Source of the DNA: Phycisphaerales bacterium
GTDB lineage: Bacteria; Planctomycetota; Phycisphaerae; Phycisphaerales; UBA1924
NCBI GenBank assembly: GCA_016764015.1
Contig: JAESSR010000078.1
Location: 1 to 33,499, forward strand
DNA: 33,499 nucleotides
Direction: 5' to 3'
Shown: in pieces, positions 21,630-31,400 of the stretch
How positions within the stretch are numbered: position 1 is the first letter of the stretch
Layout of the letters: the number at the start of each line of letters is the position of its first letter
Position numbers and translations under genes: made by a program
The notes under the pieces: generated by a model
What the model was told of the DNA's origin: nothing
Seen by the model: only the letters and a program-made list of their open reading frames with translations
The model's database searches: none

Positions 21630-22326
21630 GTACAAATTGGCCCAAATTGTAAAATCAATCGGCCTAAACCCCGTCCTAGACCTACATATCGAGAGCATTA
21701 GTTCGGATATTGCTAGAGAAATTGATGTGTGCTTTGATGTCACCGATGAATCTTCTGATCATCGTGTCAGATTTCTTATCGAATGCAAATACACCCAGAG
21801 CCCATGGATAGTGCTTCACGGCTTTGAAAAACCTTTTGGCGCATTTGAACTGGACGGTTTCTGCCGAACAAAGAACGCAAAAAGCTTTTGGACGACGGGC
21901 GAAGAGTTCACAAGAAACGAAAAACACTTAATTGACAATGATTATTTCGGATCAACTATTCTGACTGGCAACTCGATTCACGAACCAACCAAGAAGAAAC
22001 CTGATCGCAGGGATATCCCTTATAAAACGCTCAAGAAAATCACTCTATCTGCACAAGACATGATTGCGAAATTTGATGAAATTGATACTGGATTGCAAGC
22101 AACATGTATTCCTTGTGTCGTTATTGATAACGATCTATTCCAAGCAAGATGGAATGACAAGATCAACGATTTTACAATTCACCCAATAACTATGGCTCGT
22201 CTGAGTTGGATGGGCACAGGAAAAAGAAGGAGCGTGCTCATATCCACGCTGGATAACGCTGAATCTTTTTGCCGCACTCTAATGAATATGGGAAACTGCA
22301 TTAACGCCATTAATCACGGCATCTAG
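21607..22326 (+). CDS. PD-(D/E)XK-like nuclease-family protein, 5' end replaced by IS
   Basis: The frame encodes up to 239 residues. Residues about 30-65 fit a PD-(D/E)XK core: EIDVCFDV (Asp) followed by RFLIECKYTQSPW (Glu-x-Lys). This is the pattern of restriction-endonuclease-like folds in Mrr-type and defence proteins, but the rest is not recognised. The only possible start is a TTG at 21607, inside the right terminal repeat region of the IS5-like element, with no ribosome site, and a stop lies just upstream at 21598. The native start was probably lost to the insertion. The gene is AT-rich. A terminator-like hairpin follows at 22417. Confidence 0.65.
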   Translation: MIGQRFLEYKLAQIVKSIGLNPVLDLHIESISSDIAREIDVCFDVTDESSDHRVRFLIECKYTQSPWIVLHGFEKPFGAFELDGFCRTKNAKSFWTTGEEFTRNEKHLIDNDYFGSTILTGNSIHEPTKKKPDRRDIPYKTLKKITLSAQDMIAKFDEIDTGLQATCIPCVVIDNDLFQARWNDKINDFTIHPITMARLSWMGTGKRRSVLISTLDNAESFCRTLMNMGNCINAINHGI

Positions 22327-22416
22327 AACTTCCCCACTGACTTGTTTCATCCATTTTCGTGGACTTGAACCGACTCGGGTAGTCCCAATAACACAACTTC
22401 ATCGACATCCACTCGA

Positions 22417-22445
22417 CCATGCCGACTCTGTTTGGCATGGTTTTT
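22417..22445 (+). terminator. intrinsic terminator-like hairpin just before the pseudopilin start
   Basis: CCATGCC (22417-22423) pairs with GGCATGG (22434-22440) around a 10-base loop, followed by TTTTT (22441-22445). It would end transcription from the nuclease-like gene. It stands only two bases before the ATG of the pseudopilin gene, so it could also act within that gene's leader. Confidence 0.6.
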
Positions 22446-22447
22446 CA

Positions 22448-22918
22448 ATGCACACATATAAACGCAATGCGTTTACGCTTGTCGAAATTTTGATCGTCGT
22501 CGTCATCCTCGGTATCCTCGCCGCCATCGTGGTGCCGAAGTTCACGGGGGCTGCTCAAGATGCACGGATCGGTGCCTTTGTGACAAGCATCAAGACTTAC
22601 GCCGACACCTGCGAATACTACAACATCAAAGAAGGACAATATCCAGGCGATGGCAGCTCGGGTGTTGTGCCGGCGGGGCTGGAATCGTATCTTGATGTCG
22701 ATGAGTTTGAGAACGGCACGCCGCTCGGCGGGGTCTGGGACACGGAATATCTCGATTCTGGGGTCGGCGCTGCGGTTGGTGTTCACTTCAACGGCGGCGA
22801 AGACCCGGGCGATGCGGTCATGCTCATAGTCGATGAAATCTTCGATAACGGCGATCTCTCCACCGGGTCATTCCAAAAACTCGCCGCCACCCGGTACTAC
22901 TACATCCTCGCTCCATAA
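22448..22918 (+). CDS. type II secretion / type IV pilin-like pseudopilin (GspG-like)
   Basis: The protein is 156 residues. A short basic leader (MHTYKRNA) is followed by the class III prepilin motif FTLVEILIVVVILGILAAIVV, with the conserved Glu at mature position 5. The first 25 mature residues form the hydrophobic spine helix that anchors the protein in the inner membrane before assembly. The residue before the cleavage site is Ala, not the usual Gly. The C-terminal domain (about 120 residues, GspG-like start KTYADTCEYYNIKEGQYPGD) ends in TRYYYILAP. The gene is alone, with no assembly ATPase or peptidase gene nearby. No ribosome site is seen. Confidence 0.88.
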   Translation: MHTYKRNAFTLVEILIVVVILGILAAIVVPKFTGAAQDARIGAFVTSIKTYADTCEYYNIKEGQYPGDGSSGVVPAGLESYLDVDEFENGTPLGGVWDTEYLDSGVGAAVGVHFNGGEDPGDAVMLIVDEIFDNGDLSTGSFQKLAATRYYYILAP

Positions 22919-22921
22919 GTG

Positions 22922-23527
22922 TTATGAACAACCACACGATGACGATCCGCCGGCAGAGCATGAATCAACCTTGCCGTGCACTGGTTCCCAGCCGTTGATC
23001 CCGCCCTTGAGCAGATCAAGCATCGGCCAGACTCCACAGAAATCATCGCCGGGCCCAAAGTTCGCGTGGGCTGTTCTCACGATCGTGCCATCGGTTTGTT
23101 TATGGAACGCGGATACGCCAGGCTCCGGGCTGTCCTTGTCGCTCATGTACCCCATCGCCTTGGCGAACCCTGATCCATTGCCTGAAACGCATGGGTAGTT
23201 CCACCCGCGTAGTTCACGGAACTCTGCGATAACATCAGCAGGATCGTTTGAGCACAACACGAAGCTTGCGCGTTGTTGAAGATGGTCGGCGATGCCGATC
23301 ATCGCGTCGCCCCAGAGCGAACAATAATGACAGCCGCGCCCCATGTTGTGAATCACCAGCAGCTCACTTTTCTCACCAAACAACTCAGAGAGCTTAGTTG
23401 ATGAGCCGTCGAGGTTGGTCAGTTCCCAATCTTCGACCGGCTCTGGCGTACGATCGGCAATCTCTTTGGCGAGGGTTTGCTTGAGCTGCATGATTTCGAT
23501 TTGGAGTTCGTGGATTCGATCGGGCAT
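22922..23527 (-). CDS. DUF899-like thioredoxin-fold protein with Cys-rich tail
   Basis: The protein is 201 residues with AGGAGA before the ATG. After a helical N-terminus (about 30 residues) come WELTNLDGSSTKLSELFG and LLVIHNMGRGCHYCSLWGDAM, the DUF899/AhpC-like pattern with a CxxC pair in the redox position. The motif SNDPADVIAEFRELRGWNYP and a Trp/Phe-rich end follow. The last 13 residues (SCSAGGSSSCGCS) are Cys/Ser-rich. A thiol redox or metal-handling role is likely; the substrate is unknown. It is convergent with the pseudopilin gene (3 bases between stops) and lies downstream of the rpoD terminator on the same strand. Confidence 0.75.
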   Translation of the reverse strand: MPDRIHELQIEIMQLKQTLAKEIADRTPEPVEDWELTNLDGSSTKLSELFGEKSELLVIHNMGRGCHYCSLWGDAMIGIADHLQQRASFVLCSNDPADVIAEFRELRGWNYPCVSGNGSGFAKAMGYMSDKDSPEPGVSAFHKQTDGTIVRTAHANFGPGDDFCGVWPMLDLLKGGINGWEPVHGKVDSCSAGGSSSCGCS

Positions 23528-23574
23528 ACTGCAATCTCCTGTTTGTGTTTACTGTGTGTTCATAAAGTGTACCT

Positions 23575-23604
23575 AAAAACAGAGCACCCATCAAGGATGC
23601 TCTG
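23575..23604 (-). terminator. intrinsic terminator of the dnaG-rpoD operon
   Basis: On the minus strand CAGAGCATCC, loop TTGAT and GGGTGCTCTG form a 10-bp stem (one U-G pair) followed by TTTTT. It lies 41 bases after the rpoD stop and before the DUF899-like gene, so it separates the two units. Confidence 0.85.
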
Positions 23605-23644
23605 CAATGTTTAACGACGGAGAAGATATCAACGGACAACCGGA

Positions 23645-25513
23645 TCAGGAATCAACGAAGCCTTCGAGCTTACGCGAACGGATCGGATGCTGGAGTTTGC
23701 GGATGGCTTTGGCCTCAACCTGTCGCACGCGTTCACGCGTCACTTTGAAAATGCGACCAACCTCTTCAAGGGTATAGGTGTATCCGTCGCCGATGCCGTA
23801 GCGGAGCTTAATGATCTCTCGTTCACGATAAGTCAGCGTTTTGAGCACCATCTCGATTCGTCCCTTAAGCATCTCTCTTGCAGCTGCGACTGCTGGTGCG
23901 TCTTGGTTGGTATCTTCGAGGAAGTCGCCAAAGTTTGAATCTTCGGACTCACCAACCGGACGATCAAGGCTCACCGGATGCTTGGAGATGCCCATCACTC
24001 GGCGGACCTCCATCGGGGACATATCAGCCTTCTCAGCGATCTCTTCGGAGGTTGGTTCGTACCCGGTCTCACGCATGATCGCCTTCTGGATATTGCGGAG
24101 TTTGGTCATGGTCTCGATCATGTGCACCGGGATACGGATGGTGCGTGCGTGATCGGCGATCGCGCGAGTGATTGCCTGGCGAATCCACCAAGTGGCATAG
24201 GTGCTGAACTTGTACCCACGCTTGTATTCAAACTTATCGACCGCACGCATCAAGCCCGTATTGCCTTCTTGGATGACATCAAGGAAGCTGAGCCCGCGGT
24301 TGCGGTACTTCTTAGCGATCGAAACAACCAGACGCAGGTTGCCACCCGAGAGATCTCGCTTGGCTTGTTCGTACTCCCAGAAGACGGTTGTAATTTGTTC
24401 GATCCGCAGACGGAGTTGTTCGGGCTCTTCCGATGCGAGCCCGCGGAGCCCGTTGAGTTCTTCGCGGAGGACTTCAAGGTCATCCTCTTCGTACTTCTTT
24501 GGGTAGAGTGCTGCTTGGAGCATCTCGCCTTCGATTGTTGACATTTTCTCAGAGATTGATTTGAGCTTACGCATCAGAGGCACGATGCGTCCGGTGCGGA
24601 GGCTGAGCTCTTCGATAAGCGCTGCCATGCGCCGTCGGCGGGCCTGGATTTGTTGACGCAGAGCTTTCGCCACTTTGGTCAGGCGGATGGTGCCGTCGTC
24701 TTTGCGGAGTCCATCGAGCGAAGCCCAATCTTGGCGGTTGAGCTCAAGGAGTCTTTCGATCGTTGGTAGGTTGGCGGGGATACGCGTTGATATCTTGTTC
24801 TTGGCTTGATCGTCGAGCGTGCTCACACGCATGGTGCGATCGAACGGGAGCGATCCTTCGCTGACAAGTTTTAGTGTTTCGACGACCTGAGCGATGATGT
24901 AATCGCTCTCAAGACATCGACGGCGGAAGATCATCCGGGTGGTCTCGATCTTCTTGGCTAATCGAATCTCTTCGTTGCGGGTGAGCAACGGAATCGAGCC
25001 CATCTGCGTGAGGTACATGCGGACAGGATCGTCCATACGCTTGGCGCTCGGTTCGCTAGCGACCGCCTCGTCGAGATCGCGCTGGACGCTTTGGTCGTCC
25101 ATGGTGCGTGCGTCTTCGACATCTTTCTCAGCTTCTTCGATCTGCTTGGCGTTCATGGCACCGGTGCCGTTGGCGTAGTGGGTTGCGTTGAGACGCAGGC
25201 GCACGGACTCGCCGGCTCCGAGGTGCTCGCCGCCGGAGACGGACATCGCGCGGAACTGGTCCATCAAGAACCCGACGGTTTCGACGGTTCTTCGATCGCC
25301 TGATCTTTGTGCACGGAAGATGCGTCCACGGAATTCCATCTCATCAACAAGCTCTACACCCTGCTCGTCGAGCTTGGATATGAGTGAATGGATCGGCACC
25401 ATCTCGACATACTCGTCGGGGATGATGTTGTTGAGTTCTTCGTAGCTGAGCCAGCCGCGCCGCTTGCCCACGGCGATCAACTCTGCCACTGCTGGATGCA
25501 AAATTCCAATCAT
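23645..25513 (-). CDS. rpoD: RNA polymerase primary sigma factor RpoD
   Basis: The protein is 622 residues from the ATG at 25513, chosen because GGAGAGAG precedes it; a GTG/ATG-type extension to 25528 adds only five residues. Region 1.1 is at about residues 1-60, and an acidic linker leads to region 1.2 ([22 protein letters not shown], about 160-185). A non-conserved region of about 200 residues follows, then region 2 ([59 protein letters not shown]), region 3 ([20 protein letters not shown]) and region 4 with the -35 reading helix ([19 protein letters not shown]). It directs polymerase to housekeeping promoters. It follows dnaG on the same strand, 119 bases after the dnaG stop, as in the classic macromolecular synthesis operon, but rpsU is not present. 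Confidence 0.97.
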   Translation of the reverse strand: MIGILHPAVAELIAVGKRRGWLSYEELNNIIPDEYVEMVPIHSLISKLDEQGVELVDEMEFRGRIFRAQRSGDRRTVETVGFLMDQFRAMSVSGGEHLGAGESVRLRLNATHYANGTGAMNAKQIEEAEKDVEDARTMDDQSVQRDLDEAVASEPSAKRMDDPVRMYLTQMGSIPLLTRNEEIRLAKKIETTRMIFRRRCLESDYIIAQVVETLKLVSEGSLPFDRTMRVSTLDDQAKNKISTRIPANLPTIERLLELNRQDWASLDGLRKDDGTIRLTKVAKALRQQIQARRRRMAALIEELSLRTGRIVPLMRKLKSISEKMSTIEGEMLQAALYPKKYEEDDLEVLREELNGLRGLASEEPEQLRLRIEQITTVFWEYEQAKRDLSGGNLRLVVSIAKKYRNRGLSFLDVIQEGNTGLMRAVDKFEYKRGYKFSTYATWWIRQAITRAIADHARTIRIPVHMIETMTKLRNIQKAIMRETGYEPTSEEIAEKADMSPMEVRRVMGISKHPVSLDRPVGESEDSNFGDFLEDTNQDAPAVAAAREMLKGRIEMVLKTLTYREREIIKLRYGIGDGYTYTLEEVGRIFKVTRERVRQVEAKAIRKLQHPIRSRKLEGFVDS

Positions 25514-25632
25514 GAACACTCTCTCCAAATAAACGACTCCGGTTGATTGTGACGAATCACAACCGATGAGCCATCTTCAAATATACGCACCAACTTGCTC
25601 CCTCCGGGAGATTGGCGATGAATTATCTTTAC

Positions 25633-27603
25633 TCACTCTCCGCTGAGCATGTTTTTTCCGGATCGACCAAACCTCTTTCGATTGACTCGTTGCTCTTCGA
25701 TGAAGGCTCTGAGCTTGGCCCCCTCGTCGACGGGCTCGTTGATGGTGCTTGATTCTATCCCTTGGCGTTGCACCCTCGCGTCGGCTAAAGAGACATCTCC
25801 GACGCATTCGTTGAACATCCGTGTCACCCTTGAGGCAACTCCTTCGGAGTCTCTTGCGATGATCTGACGGAGCATGGTTGCCCGCTGTTCCGCTTCTACA
25901 AGATTTTTTCCTGTCTCTTCACCAAGCGCAGCCAGCTCGTCGAGCACGGCATGAAGCCCGGTGCCGGTTCCGTTTTCAGCGCTTGAGTGCAATGCGTCAG
26001 CGACGACTCTTGACAAAGGTGAGCCGAACGATGTGGTGCTGGTAAGTTCTCGTTCGTCGGAGCTCATCACGAGCCAGAGGTTCGAATCGTAGAGCAAACA
26101 CCCCAAGAGTGTTTCACGGGCGTTGGGCTTCCAGTTAAACTCAGGCTGCTCGCCGGTGTCTTCGTAGTGCTCTTGGTCAACTTGCTCGAGGTCTGCAGGA
26201 TGGGCTGCAGGGTGGTTTGCTCGATGGTTTGGAGCATTGAACGATGGTCTTCTTCGTGATCGACCTGTGCGGATGGCGGCGGTGACCACGCCCTCTTCGA
26301 TCTGCGCAGCACGGGCGACCTGGCGGATCATCAGGCTTCGGCGCACCGGGGTAAGTTCGCCCAGACCAAGATCACTGAGCTTGGCGAGTTCATCTTCGAT
26401 GCGCTGGGTGATACGGGCTGGACCAGCATCTTTGAGTTCTTCGCGCAAGCGATCGAATCGCCATTTGATCAGATCGACCGAGTTCTCGATGACCTGCTTG
26501 AATATCTCAGCTCCACCATCACGCTTGAGAAGTTCGTCGGGGTCTTTGGCATCGGTGAAACCGGACAAGGCTGCGATTCGGATATCGATTGTTTCACCCA
26601 AGAGCACTTCAATAGCCCGGTCGGCTGCTTTAATACCGGCCTCGCCGCCATCAAAGAGCAGGACGACGGTGTCGCACAACCGACGCAAGACCGTTGCGTG
26701 CCCGCCGGTGAGTGCGGTGCCCAATGTGCCTACGACATGTTCGACCCCGGCTTGATGGCAGGCAATGACATCGGTGTAGCCTTCGACGATGACCGCGGTT
26801 CGTTCCTTCTTGATGGCGCGCTGGGCGTGGTTGATGCCGTACAGAGTCATTGATTTTCGGAAGACCGGGGTCTCAGGCGAGTTGAGGTACTTGGGCGAAT
26901 CATCCTCGTTCATGATGCGCCCGCCAAAGGCAATCACCCGTCCGATCTGATCGCAGATGGGGAAGATGAGCCGATTGCGGAGTGCGTCGTAGTGCCCGCC
27001 GGAGTCTTTGGCTTTGATGAGCCCTGCGCCGATGAGTGCGTCGAGGTTGAGCCCCTTGCCCTGTGCGGTCTTGAGCAAGCCATCCCAGCGGTCAGGGCTT
27101 GCCCCGATAGCGAAGCGTTCGACCATGTCTTGTGAAATCCCTCGTTTTTCAATGATGGATCGTGCGAGTGTGCCGTGCTCTGGGTGGGTGAGGATTGTTT
27201 GGAAGAATGACTGCCCAGCCTGGTTGGCCGCCATGATTTCCTTTTTGCCAACGCCCGAGTGTTCAAATGGGACACCCGCCCCATCGCCCCCGCCGGGTTT
27301 GAACTTGGTCAGCTCAATGTTCCCGCGTTCTGCGAGGTATTCGAGTGATTCTCGGAAACCCATCGAGTGGTATTTTTGGATGAATGTGAAGACATCGCCA
27401 CCGGTGCCACAGACGAAGCAGTGGAAGATTTGCTTCGCTGGGATGACGCACATCGAGGGATTTCGATCGTCGTGGAATGGGCACAACCCGACATACTCAC
27501 GCCCTTTGGGCTTGAGTGCCAGGTGCTCACCAACAACCGCGACGATGTCCGAGGCATCGCGTACACGCTGGCGATCGTCTTGTTCTGGTGCGAATCCGCT
27601 CAA
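25633..27603 (-). CDS. dnaG: DNA primase DnaG
   Basis: The protein is 656 residues and lays down RNA primers for replication. The start is a TTG at 27603 with AGAAGAGAG upstream; no ATG lies closer. The CHC2 zinc site is Cys41, His44, Cys62 and Cys65 (CPFH...CFVCG). The catalytic core contains RLIFPICDQIGRVIAFGGR, and the TOPRIM part starts at VIVEGYTDVIA (Glu274). The next TOPRIM motif reads LLFDGGEAG (Asp318-Gly319-Gly320), whereas E. coli has DGD. The 44-residue spacing from the Glu is the same as in E. coli, so the missing Asp is the real metal-binding position. The acidic motif DPDEL follows. The C-terminal part is helical and should contact the helicase. It is first in the unit with rpoD. 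Confidence 0.96.
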   Translation of the reverse strand: MSGFAPEQDDRQRVRDASDIVAVVGEHLALKPKGREYVGLCPFHDDRNPSMCVIPAKQIFHCFVCGTGGDVFTFIQKYHSMGFRESLEYLAERGNIELTKFKPGGGDGAGVPFEHSGVGKKEIMAANQAGQSFFQTILTHPEHGTLARSIIEKRGISQDMVERFAIGASPDRWDGLLKTAQGKGLNLDALIGAGLIKAKDSGGHYDALRNRLIFPICDQIGRVIAFGGRIMNEDDSPKYLNSPETPVFRKSMTLYGINHAQRAIKKERTAVIVEGYTDVIACHQAGVEHVVGTLGTALTGGHATVLRRLCDTVVLLFDGGEAGIKAADRAIEVLLGETIDIRIAALSGFTDAKDPDELLKRDGGAEIFKQVIENSVDLIKWRFDRLREELKDAGPARITQRIEDELAKLSDLGLGELTPVRRSLMIRQVARAAQIEEGVVTAAIRTGRSRRRPSFNAPNHRANHPAAHPADLEQVDQEHYEDTGEQPEFNWKPNARETLLGCLLYDSNLWLVMSSDERELTSTTSFGSPLSRVVADALHSSAENGTGTGLHAVLDELAALGEETGKNLVEAEQRATMLRQIIARDSEGVASRVTRMFNECVGDVSLADARVQRQGIESSTINEPVDEGAKLRAFIEEQRVNRKRFGRSGKNMLSGE

Positions 27604-27831
27604 TAGAACTCTCTTCTGGTTTCTCGGCTCTTTATGCTCACTATGTGCTCACCCGATAACGATAGGCCCAATTGTTGAGAGCCCGATGGAAAAAACTAAC
27701 CCAAGATCAATGGTCTGCCCACTAAAATCATCGTTCGCGAGGATTATCAAACAAGAATGCCCCTGCGCAGGTCTCATAGGGTCCAATACCCGGTACAACT
27801 ACCCAATTCGGACCTTGGTTCAAACCATCAT

Positions 27832-27860
27832 CTGCAAGGATGTTCATCATCCTCTATACT
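27832..27860 (+). promoter_or_regulatory. possible promoter giving a leaderless acylphosphatase mRNA
   Basis: TATACT at 27855-27860 is a good -10 box, while CTGCAA at 27832-27837 is a weak -35 at 17 bases. The ATG follows seven bases after the -10, about where transcription would start, and there is no ribosome site. Confidence 0.45.
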
Positions 27861-27867
27861 CGTTCCT

Positions 27868-28152
27868 ATGGTCACACGACAACGGGTCATCTTTCAAGGG
27901 CGAGTCCAAGGGGTTGGGTTCAGGGCCCGTGCACGCACAATCGCGGCCAACTACCCGGTGACCGGGTGGGTTCGCAACGAGCCCGATGGCACCGTGATGC
28001 TCGAAGCCCAAGGCGACGAGGAATCCCTCGAAAACTTCCTCAACGAACTCCGCCGAAAAACCTCGGGTTTGGTCGAACGAGAAATCCATGCTCATGTACG
28101 GACGCTTGCCAATGAGTCCGTCTTCGAGATTCATCGATCCATAGCGGGCTGA
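27868..28152 (+). CDS. acyP: acylphosphatase
   Basis: The protein is 94 residues from the ATG at 27868; the frame is open further upstream but that part has no acylphosphatase features. It carries the signature GRVQGVGFRARA (catalytic Arg in the phosphate loop) and GWVRNEPDGTVMLEAQG (catalytic Asn), and ends with a strand FEIHRSI. The enzyme hydrolyses acyl phosphates such as 1,3-bisphosphoglycerate or carbamoyl phosphate. It is divergent from dnaG and stands alone. Confidence 0.93.
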   Translation: MVTRQRVIFQGRVQGVGFRARARTIAANYPVTGWVRNEPDGTVMLEAQGDEESLENFLNELRRKTSGLVEREIHAHVRTLANESVFEIHRSIAG

Positions 28153-28317
28153 ATACAGAATATGGTAATTACTAGGAATGCCTCTACCTACTTTGGACGC
28201 TGAGCAAGCTCGACCGGATGGGCCAGCATCGCCGCGATTGATGAGGAACGCATAGGCTCACTCAACCGCCAAACACCTGCAATTTCCATGTGTAATGCCG
28301 CGCAATTGTGTGCAATA

Positions 28318-28328
28318 TCTGGTATCAT
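28318..28328 (+). promoter_or_regulatory. possible extended -10 element upstream of smc
   Basis: TGGTATCAT at about 28320-28328 fits an extended -10 box (TGn followed by TATCAT) without a matching -35. It lies about 120 bases before the smc ATG, in the 294-base gap that shows nothing else of note. Confidence 0.3.
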
Positions 28329-28446
28329 CCATAAGATCGACCCGCTGGAGGATCCGGCGGTTCATATCGCTTTGTGGATGAACAGGATTTCTCCAACATC
28401 CATAGGGCGTTCATAAAGACCAGCCGACACGGAGGTTGCGCTGATT

Positions 28447-31400
28447 ATGACTCACACAATTGACCAAGCAGACACGCGTCCTATCAACACGCCATCCACC
28501 AAGCAATCCACAGCCTCATCCACAACTGAGGCACCAAATCAGCCAATAAGTGCACATGCTGTCATTGCGCGTGCTGCAGGGCTCAAGCTCTCCTCACTTA
28601 CAGTGAACGGCTTTAAGAGCTTCGCTGACAAAACAACCTTCAACTTCTCCGATCCAATCACCGGCATCGTCGGCCCGAACGGGTGTGGCAAATCCAATGT
28701 GGTCGACGCGATTAAATGGGTTCTGGGCGAACGCTCATCGAAATCTCTGCGTGGCAAAGAAATGATCGATGTCATCTTCGCCGGCTCGGCAGGACGCAAA
28801 CCCTCGGGCATGGCGAGCGTCACGCTTACCTTTGAGAATCCGAAGCAAACAACACCCCGTGGCACTGGCGTTCCGCCTGTGGTCTTATTGGATGAAATCA
28901 ACGATGAGCAAGACACAGGCGAGACGCCTGTGCTACCAGCCTGTGCCCACCCCGAGCACGATGCCCATATCTCCGATGCTGATGCTGATAGAGCCGCCGA
29001 AGAAGGCGAGTCTGAAGCGGCTGCCATCATTTCTCAGCGTTCACGAATTGGTCGCCCGTTGCCCATCGACGCCGATGTCGTTGCGGTCGAACGCAGGCTC
29101 TATCGCGATGGAAAATCCAAGTACATCATCAACAACAAGACCGCTCGGCTGAAGGACATCCGCGATCTGTTCCTCGATACCGGCATCGGTGCCGATGCCT
29201 ATTCGATCATCGAACAGGGCAAGGTTGACCGGATGCTTTTGGCATCGCCGATGGAACGCAGGGTGATCTTTGAAGAAGCTGCTGGCATCGCCAAATATCG
29301 TCAGCGCCGTGTCGAAGCGACCCGCAAGCTCGACAAAACCGAGACGAACCTCGTCCGCACCCGAGAACAGCTCGACTCGACCGAACGCCGACTCCGATTG
29401 GTCAAAGGGCAAGCATCCAAAGCCCGTCGGTTCCAAGAACTCGACGATGAATACCGCTCATTACGCATGGCATTGGCATTCGAGCTCTACGACGATATCC
29501 GTCGTCGTCTCGAAGGCTTGACCTCGCAGATCGCGTCACTTGAAGACGAACGCACCCGCACAGAGCATGCCCTGCGTGCTGCCGAGGACGAATCGAACGA
29601 GGCCAACGAACTCCACCACCAACGCACCCGTGCCCTGCGCGAGGTCGAAGCCCAGCTCACCAAAGCCCGCCACCAGGCCGAATCAGCCCAGCAGCGTGGC
29701 GAGATGACCATCCGTGCCATCGAAGAGGCGGCACGCTCGGTCGAAGTCGAGACCACGCGCCTTGCTGAGTCCAACGAGAAGCTCCTTGTCCTTGATGCAT
29801 CGCTCATCAAACACCAACAAGCAGTCGAAACACTCGAACGCCAGCTCGAAGCCGCCGAAACAACCCTGAGCCGAGCCAACGAGATCAAGCTTGATTCATC
29901 GCGTACATCCGCTGAGCACCGCCAAACACTCGATGAGTCCCGCGCCACCTGCGCTTCGATCGAACGCGAGCACGCAACCCTGCTAACTCGGGTCCAGTCT
30001 GATGATCGCCGACTCGAATCTATCAAAGAGCAAGGCGCCAAGCTCTCAGCCCGGTGCGATGAACTCGATTCCAACCGCGACACTGCTTCGGTCGAGATCA
30101 AGCAAGCCAACGCCCGTATTGATGTGCTCAATACCCGGATCGAATCACTCGAATCAGAACTCCACCAGATCACCTCGCATGAAGAACGCGTCGGCAATGC
30201 CCGATCACAGCTCGCCGAGCTCGTCGACAATCTCGACGAACAACGCGTGCGCCTTGAAACGCGCCACTCCACACTCGAAGAAATGGTCAAGTCCCGCGTT
30301 GGTCTCGATGATGCTGTCCGCGAAGTTCTCGATCGCAAGGACAACAACGAAGGATTCACAGGCATCATCGGGCCGTTGGCAGAACTTATCGAAGTGCCCG
30401 CTGAGCATGCCTCACAGATCGAAGCTGCACTCGAAGACGCGCTCCAGTCTGTGGTTGTCGAATCGATCTCGGCGATGCCCACCGCTGATGAACTCGCGAC
30501 CCTCCCCGGTCGTGTCACCTTCTTGCCACTTGCTGGGCTTGATGATTCACTCGTCCCATCCGATCTCGCGATCAACCAACTGACCGCGATCGCTGGGCCT
30601 CGCATCACGCGGTTGCGTACATTGGTCAGCTCGCGCAACAACGACCCACGCGTCGAAGCCCTGCTCGATCGTGTGCTTTCGACAACCCTGTTGGTCGCCG
30701 ATCTCGATACCGCGATGCTCCTCGCCGCCGGACCATTGCGTGCGGTGCAAGCCCGATTCGTCACCAAAGCGGGTACGGTCATCGAGCCCGACGGGCGTGT
30801 GTGTGCTGGTCCTGCCAATGACTCGCAGGCGGCCGGGCTGCTCGCTCGTAGGGCAGAACTCGACGAGCTTTCAACCTCGCTCAAATCCCATCTTGCCGAG
30901 TTCGAGATCAAACGCGAAGAGCTCGCCTGCGTCGATGCCGACGCATCAAAGCTTGCAGAAGATCGCTCAACGCTCCACAGTGCTATTGGCTCGGCCAAGC
31001 AAGAACTGGTCAAAGACCAGCACACCCACGATCGCCACCAGTCCGATCTCGATCGTCTCACCCGCGAGATCGAACGCACCAACGACGAGCAATCCTCGAT
31101 CAGCTCACGCATCGAAGAGATTATTACCGAACGCACAAACCTCACCGATCGAGCAACCAAACTCGAAGGCTTGCTCACCGAACAACAAACCCGCGCCCAG
31201 AGCGCACAAGACCAGCTCGCCAACATCGAGAAGACCCTCGAAGAAGCCAACGAAAAAGTCTCGACTGCCCGCGTCCAGGCATCAACGCTCCACGAGCAAC
31301 TCCGCTCCGAGCAGCGCACCCACAGCGCGACCCAGAGCAGCCGCGACGAGACCGAACGCCAAACGGCACTCGCCCAACGCCACATCGAACGCACCGCTGC

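Noticed and set aside
26065..26095. A T-loop-like GGTTCGAATC sequence suggesting a tRNA
   Set aside because: It lies in the coding sequence of dnaG and no cloverleaf can be built around it.
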